A DNA stretch of 64,000 nt, from contig JAJLTO010000016.1 in assembly GCA_030568195.1 (NCBI GenBank), forward strand, positions 1 to 64,000, written 5' to 3'. Within the stretch, counting starts at the first letter, position 1, and every line of letters begins with the position of its first letter. A program made the translations under genes and the position numbers. Origin of the DNA: Dipodascopsis uninucleata var. uninucleata (lineage: Eukaryota > Ascomycota > Lipomycetes > Lipomycetales > Lipomycetaceae). Of this stretch, positions 34,354 to 44,378 are shown in pieces. The notes beneath the pieces were generated by a model. It was not told where the DNA came from, searched no databases, and saw only the letters and a list, made by a program, of their open reading frames with translations.

Positions 34354-35483
34354 TTACCAATTAGATTTTGCAGGAACTCCCGACCATGCTCTACTAATGA
34401 GCTCCCTAATACCATTCTCTTCAATTGCTCGAGGATTCCAATATGGATTTGACAGTGCTATGCTCGTAGCTTTATCGATATCAGACTCTTTCATTCCAAA
34501 ATATTTAAGGCCCTTTCTGAACTGGATCTTGTCAATCAGAATATTTAAGCCCTCAATAGCATCACCATTGCTATCGGGTAAGACATCGGCTAGTTTCTTC
34601 ATAACTTCTGGAATTGCAGGCGCGTTATAAGCCAACACATGAGGAAGAACTATTGTGTGTGTCTCGGCATGAGGCAGATTGAAACTTCCACCTAATGTGT
34701 GGCAGAGTTTGTGATGTAATGCCATCCCAACACTGCCGAGACATGTGCCACAACACCATGCCCCATAGAGAGCAAGAGAACGAGCTTCGAAGTCGGCAGC
34801 GTTTGCCACAATTATTGGTAGAGCAGTCGCCAAAGCCTTAATTCCCTCCAATGCAACGATAGAGATTATTGGATTAGCTTGTCTAGCGTACATGGCTTCC
34901 ACTACTGTTGTATTAGTTCGGCCAAAAAAAAACTTAGTATGCGGACTCTCTTACCTGCATGTGCAATTGCATTGATTCCACTAGTAGCACTCATCGTGGT
35001 TGGTAGTGACATAGTAAAGTTAGTATCATATATCGCAGCAGATGGATATATATTAACATTAGTACGAGTAGTCTTAAGGCCATCTTTTGTCTCGCCCAAA
35101 ATAGAAGTCATCTCAGAACCTGCATAAGTAGTTGGAATACATACATGAGGTAAACCAGTGCGAATGCTGATTGCTTTACCGAGACCAATTGTACTACCTC
35201 CACCGACTGATACAACGGAATCTGCAGCTATGCCTTCCAAGTACGCTACTGCCTTCTCAGTGATATGAACAGGAGTATGCATTGTAGCTTCTGAAAAAAC
35301 ACCAGCAATCTTCCCATTCAAAACTCTCCTTAAAATTTCTGCAATCTCAACCTGTTGTGGAGTCGTAAGTATGACTGGCGATAATTTACCGAGTCTCTTC
35401 ATCTCCTCAGGCAGTCTCTCTATGGAACCTACTCCAAAGAAGACGCGAGTGGGTATCGAATTGTATTCAAATTCAAGTGGCAT
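34354..35483 (-). CDS. FRD1: Maleylacetate reductase, one intron
   Basis: Reduces maleylacetate to 3-oxoadipate with NAD(P)H, the step after ring cleavage. Exons on the minus strand are 35483-34955 and 34901-34354, with a 53-nt intron (GTAAGA donor, CAGTAG tandem acceptor), giving 358 residues. The join yields NAIAHAVEAMYA, the iron-ADH-superfamily helix; using the first AG of the tandem would merely add one Val. The NAD-binding loop is VSVGGGSTIGLGKAI (about 91-105). TTYAGSEMTSILGETKDG is characteristic of maleylacetate reductases, which have lost the metal site of true Fe-alcohol dehydrogenases. The symbol follows the C. parapsilosis pathway naming; orthology was not tested. It lies between the CoA-transferase and the thiolase, on the same strand. 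Confidence 0.92.
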
Positions 35484-35983
35484 ATTTGACTATATTATTT
35501 AGACGATGTATTAGCTACTAATTGCTACTTATTCCAGTTGATACGAAATATCGATAACTATAGTTTTATTAATTTGGAGATATTTCCATAGCTATATAAA
35601 ATATCTGCATATGCAGCTGACCAAAATGACGTCGTACATATGCACCAGCTATTATTGTTGAAACTAAAGCTCAGTGTTTTAGCTTCGCTCTCCACGGTTA
35701 ATACAATATCCTTTCACACTACGGCAAAAGATTTTTCCCTTTTAGGGTCCCCAGGCATCCGAGGGCAAACTATAATAAAACACAGCGAAGACAAAATTAC
35801 TATGTAATCTTTATATATTACTAACTTCTACTACGCATATAAGAAAAAGTGAAAAATGACCATCCTTCCGTTGTGTAATGGCAGAGTAAGTTACCAATCT
35901 TCAAGGAAAATCGCCCAAAAAAGCAATCTAAATATGTCCGTCGGTTACGGTAACATTAGTCAAGCTCAAAACACAAAAGTTGT
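35484..35983. promoter_or_regulatory. Upstream region of maleylacetate reductase
   Basis: 500 bases between the reductase ATG and the thiolase 3' end. An ATCCGA (35757-35762) lies about 275 bases upstream of the ATG, and a TATATAAAAT patch lies near 35595. Confidence 0.4.
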
Positions 35984-37209
35984 CTATTCTCTTACGAAAA
36001 GACCGGCGTAGCCCTGTCCAGTGGAAGCACACATAGACACAATACCCAATCTTCCACCTGTAGTCTTCAGCCCATTTAAAAGCGTTGTAATACATCTTCC
36101 TCCAGTCGCACCTAGCGGATGACCAAGCGCAATAGCCCCTCAAATGGATTGACTTTCTCCATATCGATACCTAGACTGCGGGTTACGTATAGTGATTGCG
36201 ACGCAAACGCTTCGTTCAGTTCCCATAGATCAATGTTAGATGTTTTAATTCCATTCAATTCTAGTAATTTGGGAATCGCAATAGCAGGTGCAATGCCCAT
36301 GATTCTACAAGGCACACCTGCGACTAATGAATTTACAAATTTTCCAATTGGCTGTATTCCAAGCCGTTCTGCCACAGATCGCCTCATTACAAGTACTGCA
36401 GATGCTCCATCTGAAATCTGAGATGAATTGCCTGCTGTAGTTGTACCATTCTCTAGGAATACTGGTTTTAGCTTCGCCAGCTTTTCATACGTAGTGTCTT
36501 TGCGAACGCCATCGTCTCGCGAGACTGTGCTATACGATATTTCATCTGTCGGGCCACACTCTGTTCTATTCTTTACGAATTGCCGAGCATGAACCGGGGC
36601 AATTTCTCGGTCAAAATAGTTGTTCTCTTGCGCCTTGGCTGCTTTCAGATGGCTAGACTCAGCGAAGAGATCTTGGTCATCCCTACTAATCCCATACTCC
36701 CGTGCAACGTTCTCTGATGTAATGCCCATAGGCATGAAAACGTCTTTCGAGTCTTGCACGGTAGATTTGTCAAATGCTGGTGCTATTCTCTCTGGTATTC
36801 CCCGATGGGGAAAGTAGTCGAAGGTCATTGACTCTACACCAGCTGCAATTCCACAATCAAGAGCATTAGAACGAATAGCATAGGCAATTGAAGACAGTGC
36901 CTGAGCTGACGAGGCACACTGACGATTTATAGTACAAGATGTTGTCGACTCTCCGAACTTAACATTTTTGATAGCAGCAGCAGATGTCTTCTGACCACCG
37001 AGCTTTTGGAGCACAGTACCAGTCACGATATCTTGTATTTCTTCGACAGGAATGCGCGTCCTGCTAATGGTCTCTTTAAGAACAATTGCCAGTAGTTCTT
37101 CTGGATACATATTTGCTAGTCCACCTTTTATAGATCTAGTGAATGGCGTTCTTATAGCCGATACTATGACAATATCGGTCACCTTCTTAGTCAATAGTTT
37201 CTCCATCAT
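35984..37209 (-). CDS. OCT1: 3-oxoadipyl-CoA thiolase (acetyl-CoA C-acyltransferase), apparent single-base frameshift
   Basis: Last step: splits 3-oxoadipyl-CoA with CoA into succinyl-CoA and acetyl-CoA. The main frame runs from the ATG at 37209 with the nucleophile C98 in [13 protein letters not shown], then [13 protein letters not shown] and [13 protein letters not shown]. At 36136-36141 the frame breaks inside the [12 protein letters not shown] block: it reads NPFEG and soon stops. The next frame continues perfectly with [32 protein letters not shown] and a stop at 35984. One missing G explains it. The lost segment holds the catalytic His (GHP) and second Cys (CASTGQG), so as written the enzyme would be dead. 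No plausible intron removes the problem. All neighbouring steps are intact, so sequencing error or very recent loss are both possible. Confidence 0.85.
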
Positions 37210-38219
37210 GATTTATAATAAATTGAGTAATTCGAAGCTGTCTCCTACTATCTGGGTCCAGTGGCCTACATCGCAATAGCAAACTTATATATCTGTAATG
37301 ATAAGACATATGCTCTCTTTATTGAAACAGAGCTATAGAGCCCAACAATTATAGTTCTGGAGTTGCAATACTACGGATAAATATTTAAGCGTTATACTTA
37401 CCATCTCGCTCTGCCATTTCTGCCGCGTTTAGTTACAGGTTCCGAAGTTTCAGCAAGCAGCTCCGCGTTTTTTAATATTGCAGCATCCTAGACATAATAA
37501 TTTTACTGCTATTAGTCGAAACTAGCAGAACGCAGATTTCGAGAGTATATTTGTAGAAGAAGCATTAAAGAGTAGAGCTTTCTCCATGACAATAACCCTG
37601 GCTCCCCGCTCGCTTTCTGGTCTGTATTTTTGCGCGAATCGTTTGCGCCATAAACTTTTTTCCCATATATCTGCTAAGCATTGAATTCTTCTGCTCTATA
37701 TCATACCATGCTGTTATCCAGCATTGCCGGGACGTATCAGCTTGCAAAAAGCTATTTCTACGAGAAAAAAAACATAGTAGAGGAGAAGATTTTGATCAAG
37801 ATCCACTCTCTTGTCTTTACCGCAGTATCTCTTCCTATTAATATCTCTGTCGTTTATCCGTCATACTCAAATCACAAAAGCAAGCTAAATGGCAAATGTT
37901 CTGACAACCTCCTTCTTTCTCTGCAAAAGCTTCATCTTACCTCTCCGGCAAGTTTACTTAAGCTTAAGACTATTTTAATGTTACCTGCCTAATACAGAAG
38001 ACTATGAAACCCAAAGATGTTCTACCTAGCGCTCCAAGTTCTTTCTTTTTATACTTTCAAGTTACTTCCTCCCACTTCACTAATTATTAATCACTCTTCG
38101 AACGTTTTCAAAACAAATCTCTCGTACAATAAATATCTCTCACTTGCCCTCAACTTCCTGGGCACCCAAGTAACAATATGATATTTTATCCTGAATAAGC
38201 ATTAGTGTATTGCTACATT
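37210..38219. promoter_or_regulatory. Divergent intergenic region, thiolase and dihydrodiol-dehydrogenase-like genes
   Basis: 1 kb between two divergently transcribed genes. An ACGGAT (37373-37378) lies about 165 bases upstream of the thiolase. A C/T-rich tract with scattered TCTCTC and CTTCC runs towards the ATG at 38220. A 100-codon open frame on the plus strand (37681-37992) is not recognisable and probably chance. Confidence 0.4.
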
Positions 38220-39470
38220 ATGTCTCAACCTTCTTCTTTACCAACTATACGCTGGGGTATCATTGGTATGTCTTCTCTAATACAGTTCTCAGTATGCGAA
38301 ATATTTCCTCATCCTTGCCAACTGACTACCATCTTTAGGTGCTGGATGGATATCTTCTTGGTTCGTCGAGGATTTGCAAGTAGCTCGTCCTAATCCAAAG
38401 GCAAATCACATAATTCAAGCGATAGGCTCATCTTCTCTTCAGAAGTCCCATAAATTCGCTAAAGACTATTGTCCTAAATTATGTCCTTGTCCTTCGCTCT
38501 ACGGTTCTTATCAAGAATTATATGCGGATCCCCATGTAGATGTTATCTACGTTGGTACTCCCCATGCTTTCCACGCAGAACAAGTGCTTGAGATGCTGGA
38601 AGCTGGCAAGCATGTCCTATGTGAAAAGCCAATTACTATAAATGCAAAAGAAGCTCAGAAACTTGCTAATGTTGCTCGAGAGAAAGGTCTTTTTCTCATG
38701 GAAGGTAAGTCCAATATTTGTAACAACTCTTTCTACGACTTATCAAAATAGCAAAAACAGTCTCGGGACTTTGATATGTATCTAACATTTTTTTAGCGAT
38801 GTGGACTCGATTCACACCTGCTGTCGCCAAACTCCGCCAGCTGATTCACGTCGATAAAGAAATCGGTGAAGTGAAGCGCGTTCTCGTCGATTTTGGCTTC
38901 TTTCATGATGTCGATAACAAATCTGAAGCTTCTAGAATTAAAAATATAAATTTAGGCGCTGGAGTTCTCATTGATATGGGTGTATACTGTCTTACCTTAG
39001 CAAAATTGGCACTAGATAGGAAGATTGGCAAAGATTCTGATGTACCAAAAGTAACCGCTTGCCACTCGCTTTTCAACAATGTCGACTACATTACCTCTGT
39101 CATCCTGCAATATCCCGATACTGGCAGACAAGGTATTTGTACCATAACTGCTTATTGCAATTCAGATCCTGATAATTTTATGCGAGTAGAGGGTACAAAT
39201 GGTGTTATCATCGTTGGTGGTGTAAATACAGCTCGCCCAAACAAGGTTACTCTTACTTACAGGAACAAACTAAAGAATCCGGTAATATACGATTTTCCTG
39301 CACCTGGTCGAGGTTTTTACTGGGAGGCTGATGCTGTGGCTGTTGATATTGTAAATGGCAAGACGGAGGATGATTTGATGCCGCTGGATGAGACGTTATT
39401 CATAATGAAGCTACTGGACGACATTAGGTTCAATCACGAAGGTACCATCTACCCGCAAGATGCAGAATAA
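38220..39470 (+). CDS. Dimeric dihydrodiol dehydrogenase / D-xylose dehydrogenase-like (Gfo/Idh/MocA), two introns
   Basis: Exons 38220-38265, 38339-38704 and 38797-39470, with introns of 73 and 92 nt (GTATGT and GTAAGT donors), giving 361 residues. The first join gives RWGIIGAGWISSWFVEDL, the NADP-binding loop. The second gives FLMEAMWTRFTPAV, a hallmark of the trans-1,2-dihydrobenzenediol dehydrogenase / NADP D-xylose dehydrogenase group. The EKP motif is VLCEKPITINAKE, and GVYCLTLAKLALDRK is also typical. Family members oxidise aromatic trans-dihydrodiols or aldoses. The neighbourhood of aromatic catabolism makes a cyclic diol attractive, while sugar transporters in the window leave xylose possible. 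It diverges from the thiolase gene. The start was chosen because upstream in-frame codons are not ATG. Confidence 0.9.
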
Positions 39471-40496
39471 ATCCCTTTTTTAGTGTATCTACCTTGGTTG
39501 CTCTAATGATCTGTTCTTTTGTAACATTACTGCACTAAGCTTGAATAAAGTCATGCAAGTAGCCATGTTATACTATAAATGTGACACACCCATAACCATT
39601 GGGATAAGTTAATGATTGGTTAGATGATTTCAATATATCTAACAATCTTTGCGAGCTACCAATTCTCCTTTAAATAGAATATTAAAAGAAAAGACTATAT
39701 TTAAAGAAGTACTATGAATATAATGAATCCAGTATTTCGAAAGACAAAAACCTGTATCTGAATATCAAATTTAGCATTGTACACTTATCTGGTACTATTG
39801 GGCCAAAAGCGACTTTTGCGACTATTCCATAGAATTGAATAAAAATATCTATCTAAACGATTTCTTATTTCAAAGCGGTTTCAATTCCACTAACATACAT
39901 AATATTGTATTTTCCTATACTAATCAATGTCCTGTACTCTGAAAAGTCAAATGCTTGACTTTTCAGGATAAATACTCTTCCGGGAACGAAGGGAACACAA
40001 TAATTAAACACAGTATTGTCCTAATAAGCAAACTCTATTAATATAAGCTTAATAATACATCTCGCTACGGCTGTTTTGAGAACATTTAGCAAAAGTTTAT
40101 GCTTTTTTGACACTAATCCAACTTTCTCGACCAAATTATTACCGCATAATTTATGGATTCACAACGATATCTGTAACATCAAGGATTAGCAATTGTACTA
40201 ATATGCGGGGTCTAATCACAAAATCAACGTATCCACTTAAAGTAGTTATACATGATTGAATATAGATGATCACAATCATGAGCTATTTCTTCGCTGTATC
40301 TGCTCGCGGAACGCAGGGCGGAGTGACGACGGGAAAGTTCTCAACCGAAGTCCTTGTCTTCTTAGATATACTTCTTTAATTTAGAAAGGCACTTTGCATA
40401 TCTCTAATATAAAATCCATCCTGTATCCTCCCAATTACTTTATGAGTCTCGCCCTTTGCTTATTAGCTATATCTCTTGCGTAAAACTACTACCACA
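39471..40496. other. Intergenic region
   Basis: 1 kb of AT-rich DNA. Near the right end (about 40305-40330) a pair of CGGA motifs occurs (GCGGAACG and GGCGGAGTG), about 180 bases upstream of the SnoaL-like gene, and could be a regulator site. No gene was seen. Confidence 0.4.
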
Positions 40497-41204
40497 ATGA
40501 CGAAAGGAGACCTACATTCGCTTCCAGACGGCACGCGACCGCAACACGCCATTAGAAATAATGGACCAGATCATCTGGCTCTTGAGAGATACAAACTACG
40601 TGAACTTGCAGAGGGTTGGCCTTGCTATAGAGATTCCTGTGAATGGGAAAACTTTAGGTCTATTTTTCACTCTGACGCCTATGTCTATACGACATGGACT
40701 GGAAGAACTGCAATTGAAGACTTCATAAATGTTTCTCAAGTTGGAATGGATAAAGGTGTTTTTATTTCGCACAGAGTGCATGGCACAACGTCAGATATTC
40801 AGGATCATAGAGCAGTCACAAAGATGAAAGCTACTATTACTCAGAGGTTTACTCTTGCAGGTGGGATTGAAGTTGACGCTGAATCTGACTGCCGATTTTG
40901 TTTTTTTTTTGAGAAGAGAGATGGAAAATGGGGTGCGGTCTATGTCAGACACTGGTATGAGAAGGACAAACTAATCCCAGTAAATCCAACGAAATTGCCA
41001 GTCCTTGACGACGAAAAACTCAAAAGGTATCCCAAGGGATACAGGTATTTGTCGTATTGTCAGGAAGAGACTATGGGTATTAAAGTTAGGCTAGATCTAC
41101 CTGGTCATCGAAGCGAGGATGATAGTGTTTGTGGAAGAGAGCACGACAGACTTTACGTTCAGGCTAAACAATGGTTGGAAAGCAATGAGGATATTATCAT
41201 TTAG
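40497..41204 (+). CDS. SnoaL-like (NTF2-fold) domain protein of unknown function
   Basis: 235 residues from the first ATG at 40497, without introns. The pattern [56 protein letters not shown] and later [21 protein letters not shown] is that of fungal SnoaL-like proteins: a cone-shaped NTF2 fold with a C-terminal helix extension. Relatives include polyketide cyclases, dehydratases and isomerases acting on cyclic small molecules; the actual reaction is not known. It sits between the dihydrodiol-dehydrogenase-like gene and a Zn2Cys6 regulator, so it could be an enzyme of the same aromatic or cyclic-diol route. A ten-T run codes for Phe-Phe-Phe (near 40900) and is a spot where base miscalls or slippage could occur. 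Confidence 0.8.
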   Translation: MTKGDLHSLPDGTRPQHAIRNNGPDHLALERYKLRELAEGWPCYRDSCEWENFRSIFHSDAYVYTTWTGRTAIEDFINVSQVGMDKGVFISHRVHGTTSDIQDHRAVTKMKATITQRFTLAGGIEVDAESDCRFCFFFEKRDGKWGAVYVRHWYEKDKLIPVNPTKLPVLDDEKLKRYPKGYRYLSYCQEETMGIKVRLDLPGHRSEDDSVCGREHDRLYVQAKQWLESNEDIII

Positions 41205-41384
41205 TATGTTCTTTTTATTCATCTAATAGTTTGTGAACTTTATAATTTCTAGTTTGAGAAATTTTGGCACTCTTCTTATACATGCATGTATTGAATATAA
41301 TGCGCTGTGATGCAATACAGCTCATAGGATTTCACTTCTATATATCTCAATTCTCACATTTTATTAGATAGGGCAATTTATTTA

Positions 41385-43709
41385 TTATGCAATACTGAAG
41401 AAAGAAAATTCTTTGCCATAGTCCTCTGCTAGTGAGCTGGACAGTCGGCTTACTGCATACTTGCTGTCATCCATCAGATAGTATTGCTGCGCCGAGTCAT
41501 TAATAGATTCTGCTTCACTTAAACTATATAAAAGGGGCTCTTCTTTTTGTTCGTTTAAGTTTTGTTCTTCAAGCAAAATATTATTTTTGGACAGCTTATT
41601 CCTTTGATAAAAGATAGCTAGTTCTTCAAAATTAGAAAGGGATATCAAGGCACCCGGCCAAGATTTTGCGATGTTTTTTAGAATTTTTATAATCTTCCTA
41701 ATTTGTAAGTACTCCTGTGGTGCAACATCATGAAATTTACTGTCAAAGCTTTCAAAGAACGCGGCGCATACACAAGCATAATACTCCATAAGCGGCGATG
41801 GTGCCATATGGCATGTACTGGTCCAAAGTAAGTTCGAAGCTTGCGTAGATATCTGAATGTACATCACTCGCCTCTCAGTAGATGTCACAGCAGGAGACAT
41901 CATCGTGAGCTGTATTAACATCCGTGCTACATGATGGACGAGCTGAAGATTTGTAATATGAGGAGCCATCAACTCTTGAGAAGAGAAATTGGTTTGACAA
42001 TATATCGGAAGTGAATCTTCCCATAAATCAAGTTCATCAGCTAAAGTATGACATATTTTAAGCTCGTTGTCACTCTTAGTAGAGCTAGTTTCAGGGGTAA
42101 ACACAGATGCCGATACCAATATTTTGTTTACAATATTAACTAGTCGTATAAGAAAGTTGAAGACTGAAAAGCACCTGGCTGGCTCAGTTCCGATCTTAGA
42201 GTTCTCGGCATTTGATAAAAAATTATAGCTCTCCCACTCTTCCGCTCCGGTTTCGTCAATAAGGGATGATATATACCAGTCTTCAGAACGCAAATTTGGC
42301 ATTTTACCTAGTCGAGCAGCAATTAAAGTGTCCAATACATAACATGCACACCACGTCCTCAGACGTTGTTTTAATGCAATATGTCCATTTCCAGTAGCAA
42401 CTGAATCGATTTCGCTTAGATAAAATCCTGAATCAATTACTAAGTTACAAGAAAATGTGATTTTTTCCCAAGACTGTTGCCAACGTCCAATTCCAAGATA
42501 ATATAGAGAGAGAATTAGATCTGTCTGGATCCTTTCTATGTTATTTCCGCCAGCGCTTATGATTGCTTCTGCATATTCCGCATACTTTAATGCTCTTGTA
42601 GGGTCTTTTGGTACCAATGATATCGACAACACCGCCCAAAGTAGTGCTAGGACTGATATAGCCGATTTGGAATTTTGATTATGAATAAGCGTCATTAGTT
42701 TATAGCGGTCAACCATTGGAAGCCAACAATGTACGGTCGCAAAGTAGTGATCCATTAGCTGTCCTGAATCTGATGGTATCGTTCGATTCAAATAGTCAGG
42801 CTTAAGAATATTAATATTATAATTATTCGAATATTGGTCATATGGAAAGACTCCAAAATACTCTAGAGTTTGCTTATAGGCACTAATCCTTGCTATCGAT
42901 AATCCACTCGACAATCCAATATATCGAAATATTCCGCTATTATGGTCTGTGTATATTCTTCTATTAGCAAATTCGAGTGGTTCACACATGAATTTTTCCT
43001 TAGTCGACTGATATGGGGAGCTTTTTATGCTATCTTGATTAGAATTTGGACTCCGGTTAGAACTCAAAGATGTAACTTTGGTTAGATCTGAACCTTGACT
43101 GCATGATCGGATTCCATCGCTCGGTGATAAAGTTCCTTCTGTTAGATCATGCTCCTCCGTAGATACGTGAAGCGCAGTATTTTCTAGCATAAAAGAATAA
43201 CTGCTAGCTTTAATCGATTCTTCTCTATGCTGAGAAAGAGATGTTCTAGATTTCTTATAGTTTAAGCCGTTGAGTCTTGCTTTGGTGTTCTCTACTTCAA
43301 GTTCAAATTTTGTGAATGCACGACTTTTATACCATTGCCACATCTCTGAGAAATAAGGCGCATCCACTGACTTGGACATGTCCCGACATAAGCTATCTGA
43401 GCTTGTTTTTAGTAAATGGATGATCTCCTGTTGAATCTCTGGATTTTTCAGGATTAAACTACTAAGTAATCTTTCAAATAATAATGTTCTGATTTCCATG
43501 TCATGTGCATGGCCTGCTGGGAGGCCCCTCTTCTTTCTCGAGCTTACATCATACTTGCACGTCTGTCGTATTGAGGCGCAGTATGAACACGAAGGCATTA
43601 TTCCATCGCACTTTGCTTTGCGTGCACGACACTGGAGGCATGCCAATGTAACCCTCTGACGTACAGTCGTTGGTGCTATTGTATACTCCATAGTTCTTTG
43701 TTTTACCAT
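41385..43709 (-). CDS. Zn2Cys6 (fungal-type) transcription factor
   Basis: 774 residues from the ATG at 43709; upstream codons in frame are not ATG. The binuclear zinc cluster is C24-x2-C27-x6-C34-x6-C41-x2-C44-x6-C51 (ACLQCRARKAKC...CSYC). It is followed by SSRKKRGLPAGHAHDMEIR, a linker reminiscent of the AmyR-like group of fungal regulators. The middle region matches the fungal-specific transcription factor domain (HYFATVHCWLPMVDR, LALLWAVLSISLVPKDPT, YYLGIGRWQQSWEKI, LKQRLRTWCACYVLDTLIAARLG read in pieces). A Ser-rich stretch lies between about residues 165 and 250. It is predicted nuclear. Its position next to the hydroxyquinol block makes it the natural candidate pathway regulator, by analogy with zinc-cluster activators of aromatic catabolism in other yeasts. 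No experimental link can be read from sequence. Confidence 0.93.
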   Translation of the reverse strand: MVKQRTMEYTIAPTTVRQRVTLACLQCRARKAKCDGIMPSCSYCASIRQTCKYDVSSRKKRGLPAGHAHDMEIRTLLFERLLSSLILKNPEIQQEIIHLLKTSSDSLCRDMSKSVDAPYFSEMWQWYKSRAFTKFELEVENTKARLNGLNYKKSRTSLSQHREESIKASSYSFMLENTALHVSTEEHDLTEGTLSPSDGIRSCSQGSDLTKVTSLSSNRSPNSNQDSIKSSPYQSTKEKFMCEPLEFANRRIYTDHNSGIFRYIGLSSGLSIARISAYKQTLEYFGVFPYDQYSNNYNINILKPDYLNRTIPSDSGQLMDHYFATVHCWLPMVDRYKLMTLIHNQNSKSAISVLALLWAVLSISLVPKDPTRALKYAEYAEAIISAGGNNIERIQTDLILSLYYLGIGRWQQSWEKITFSCNLVIDSGFYLSEIDSVATGNGHIALKQRLRTWCACYVLDTLIAARLGKMPNLRSEDWYISSLIDETGAEEWESYNFLSNAENSKIGTEPARCFSVFNFLIRLVNIVNKILVSASVFTPETSSTKSDNELKICHTLADELDLWEDSLPIYCQTNFSSQELMAPHITNLQLVHHVARMLIQLTMMSPAVTSTERRVMYIQISTQASNLLWTSTCHMAPSPLMEYYACVCAAFFESFDSKFHDVAPQEYLQIRKIIKILKNIAKSWPGALISLSNFEELAIFYQRNKLSKNNILLEEQNLNEQKEEPLLYSLSEAESINDSAQQYYLMDDSKYAVSRLSSSLAEDYGKEFSFFSIA

Positions 43710-44378
43710 AGTTATACCTCTGTTGTTTTCTCCAAGATCAGTCAATTGTTAGGAAAAATAGTATAAAGGAGATCCTTTTGAAGGATAGCCTAAATATTTA
43801 TCAAGTTATCTATCAAAAAATAATATCGATTATTAATAAAGCATATTATGGTATAGCTTTTTACGGCTACCATTATTCTAAAAGGAATAAATAGAAATCG
43901 CGAAATCTGTATACTGAATGAAAGCTGAGAATCTTAAACTTTACTCATGATCAAACTCGTAATGTAGTTACTAATATGTATACTGTAAAAGGCAATACCG
44001 AAAAAAAGGTTCGGATAATCCCAAATCACTGTGGATCAAACTTAGTTTCTTATGACTTCGAATACTGAATTTACGCATATCTAGTCAATTATAATAGCAT
44101 CGACAGATATATTTCCAATGGTTCTGGATATCTATTATTGTCACGGTCGCCGTTTCTAGACGAATTTATTAATTACTAATCGAATACCAGCTGCAGTTAG
44201 AAACCCCGCACTCACAATGAATCAGACAGTAATATAAAATAACATAAATTACTCCCATACAATGAAATAGGGTCATTATACACCATTATTTCTGTTCCAA
44301 TATTATCAAATTATAGGCCATGATGAGAATTGTTGGTAACACATTTGTAAGTGTTGTTCTCAATTTCAGAGATAGACT
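43710..44378. other. Intergenic region
   Basis: Very AT-rich sequence between the regulator start and the decayed SDR gene. No gene or operator-like repeat was recognised. Confidence 0.4.

Noticed and set aside
35928-36143. Separate 71-residue gene overlapping the thiolase end
   Set aside because: It is the wrong frame over the thiolase C-terminus; the +1 frame carries the conserved thiolase motifs.
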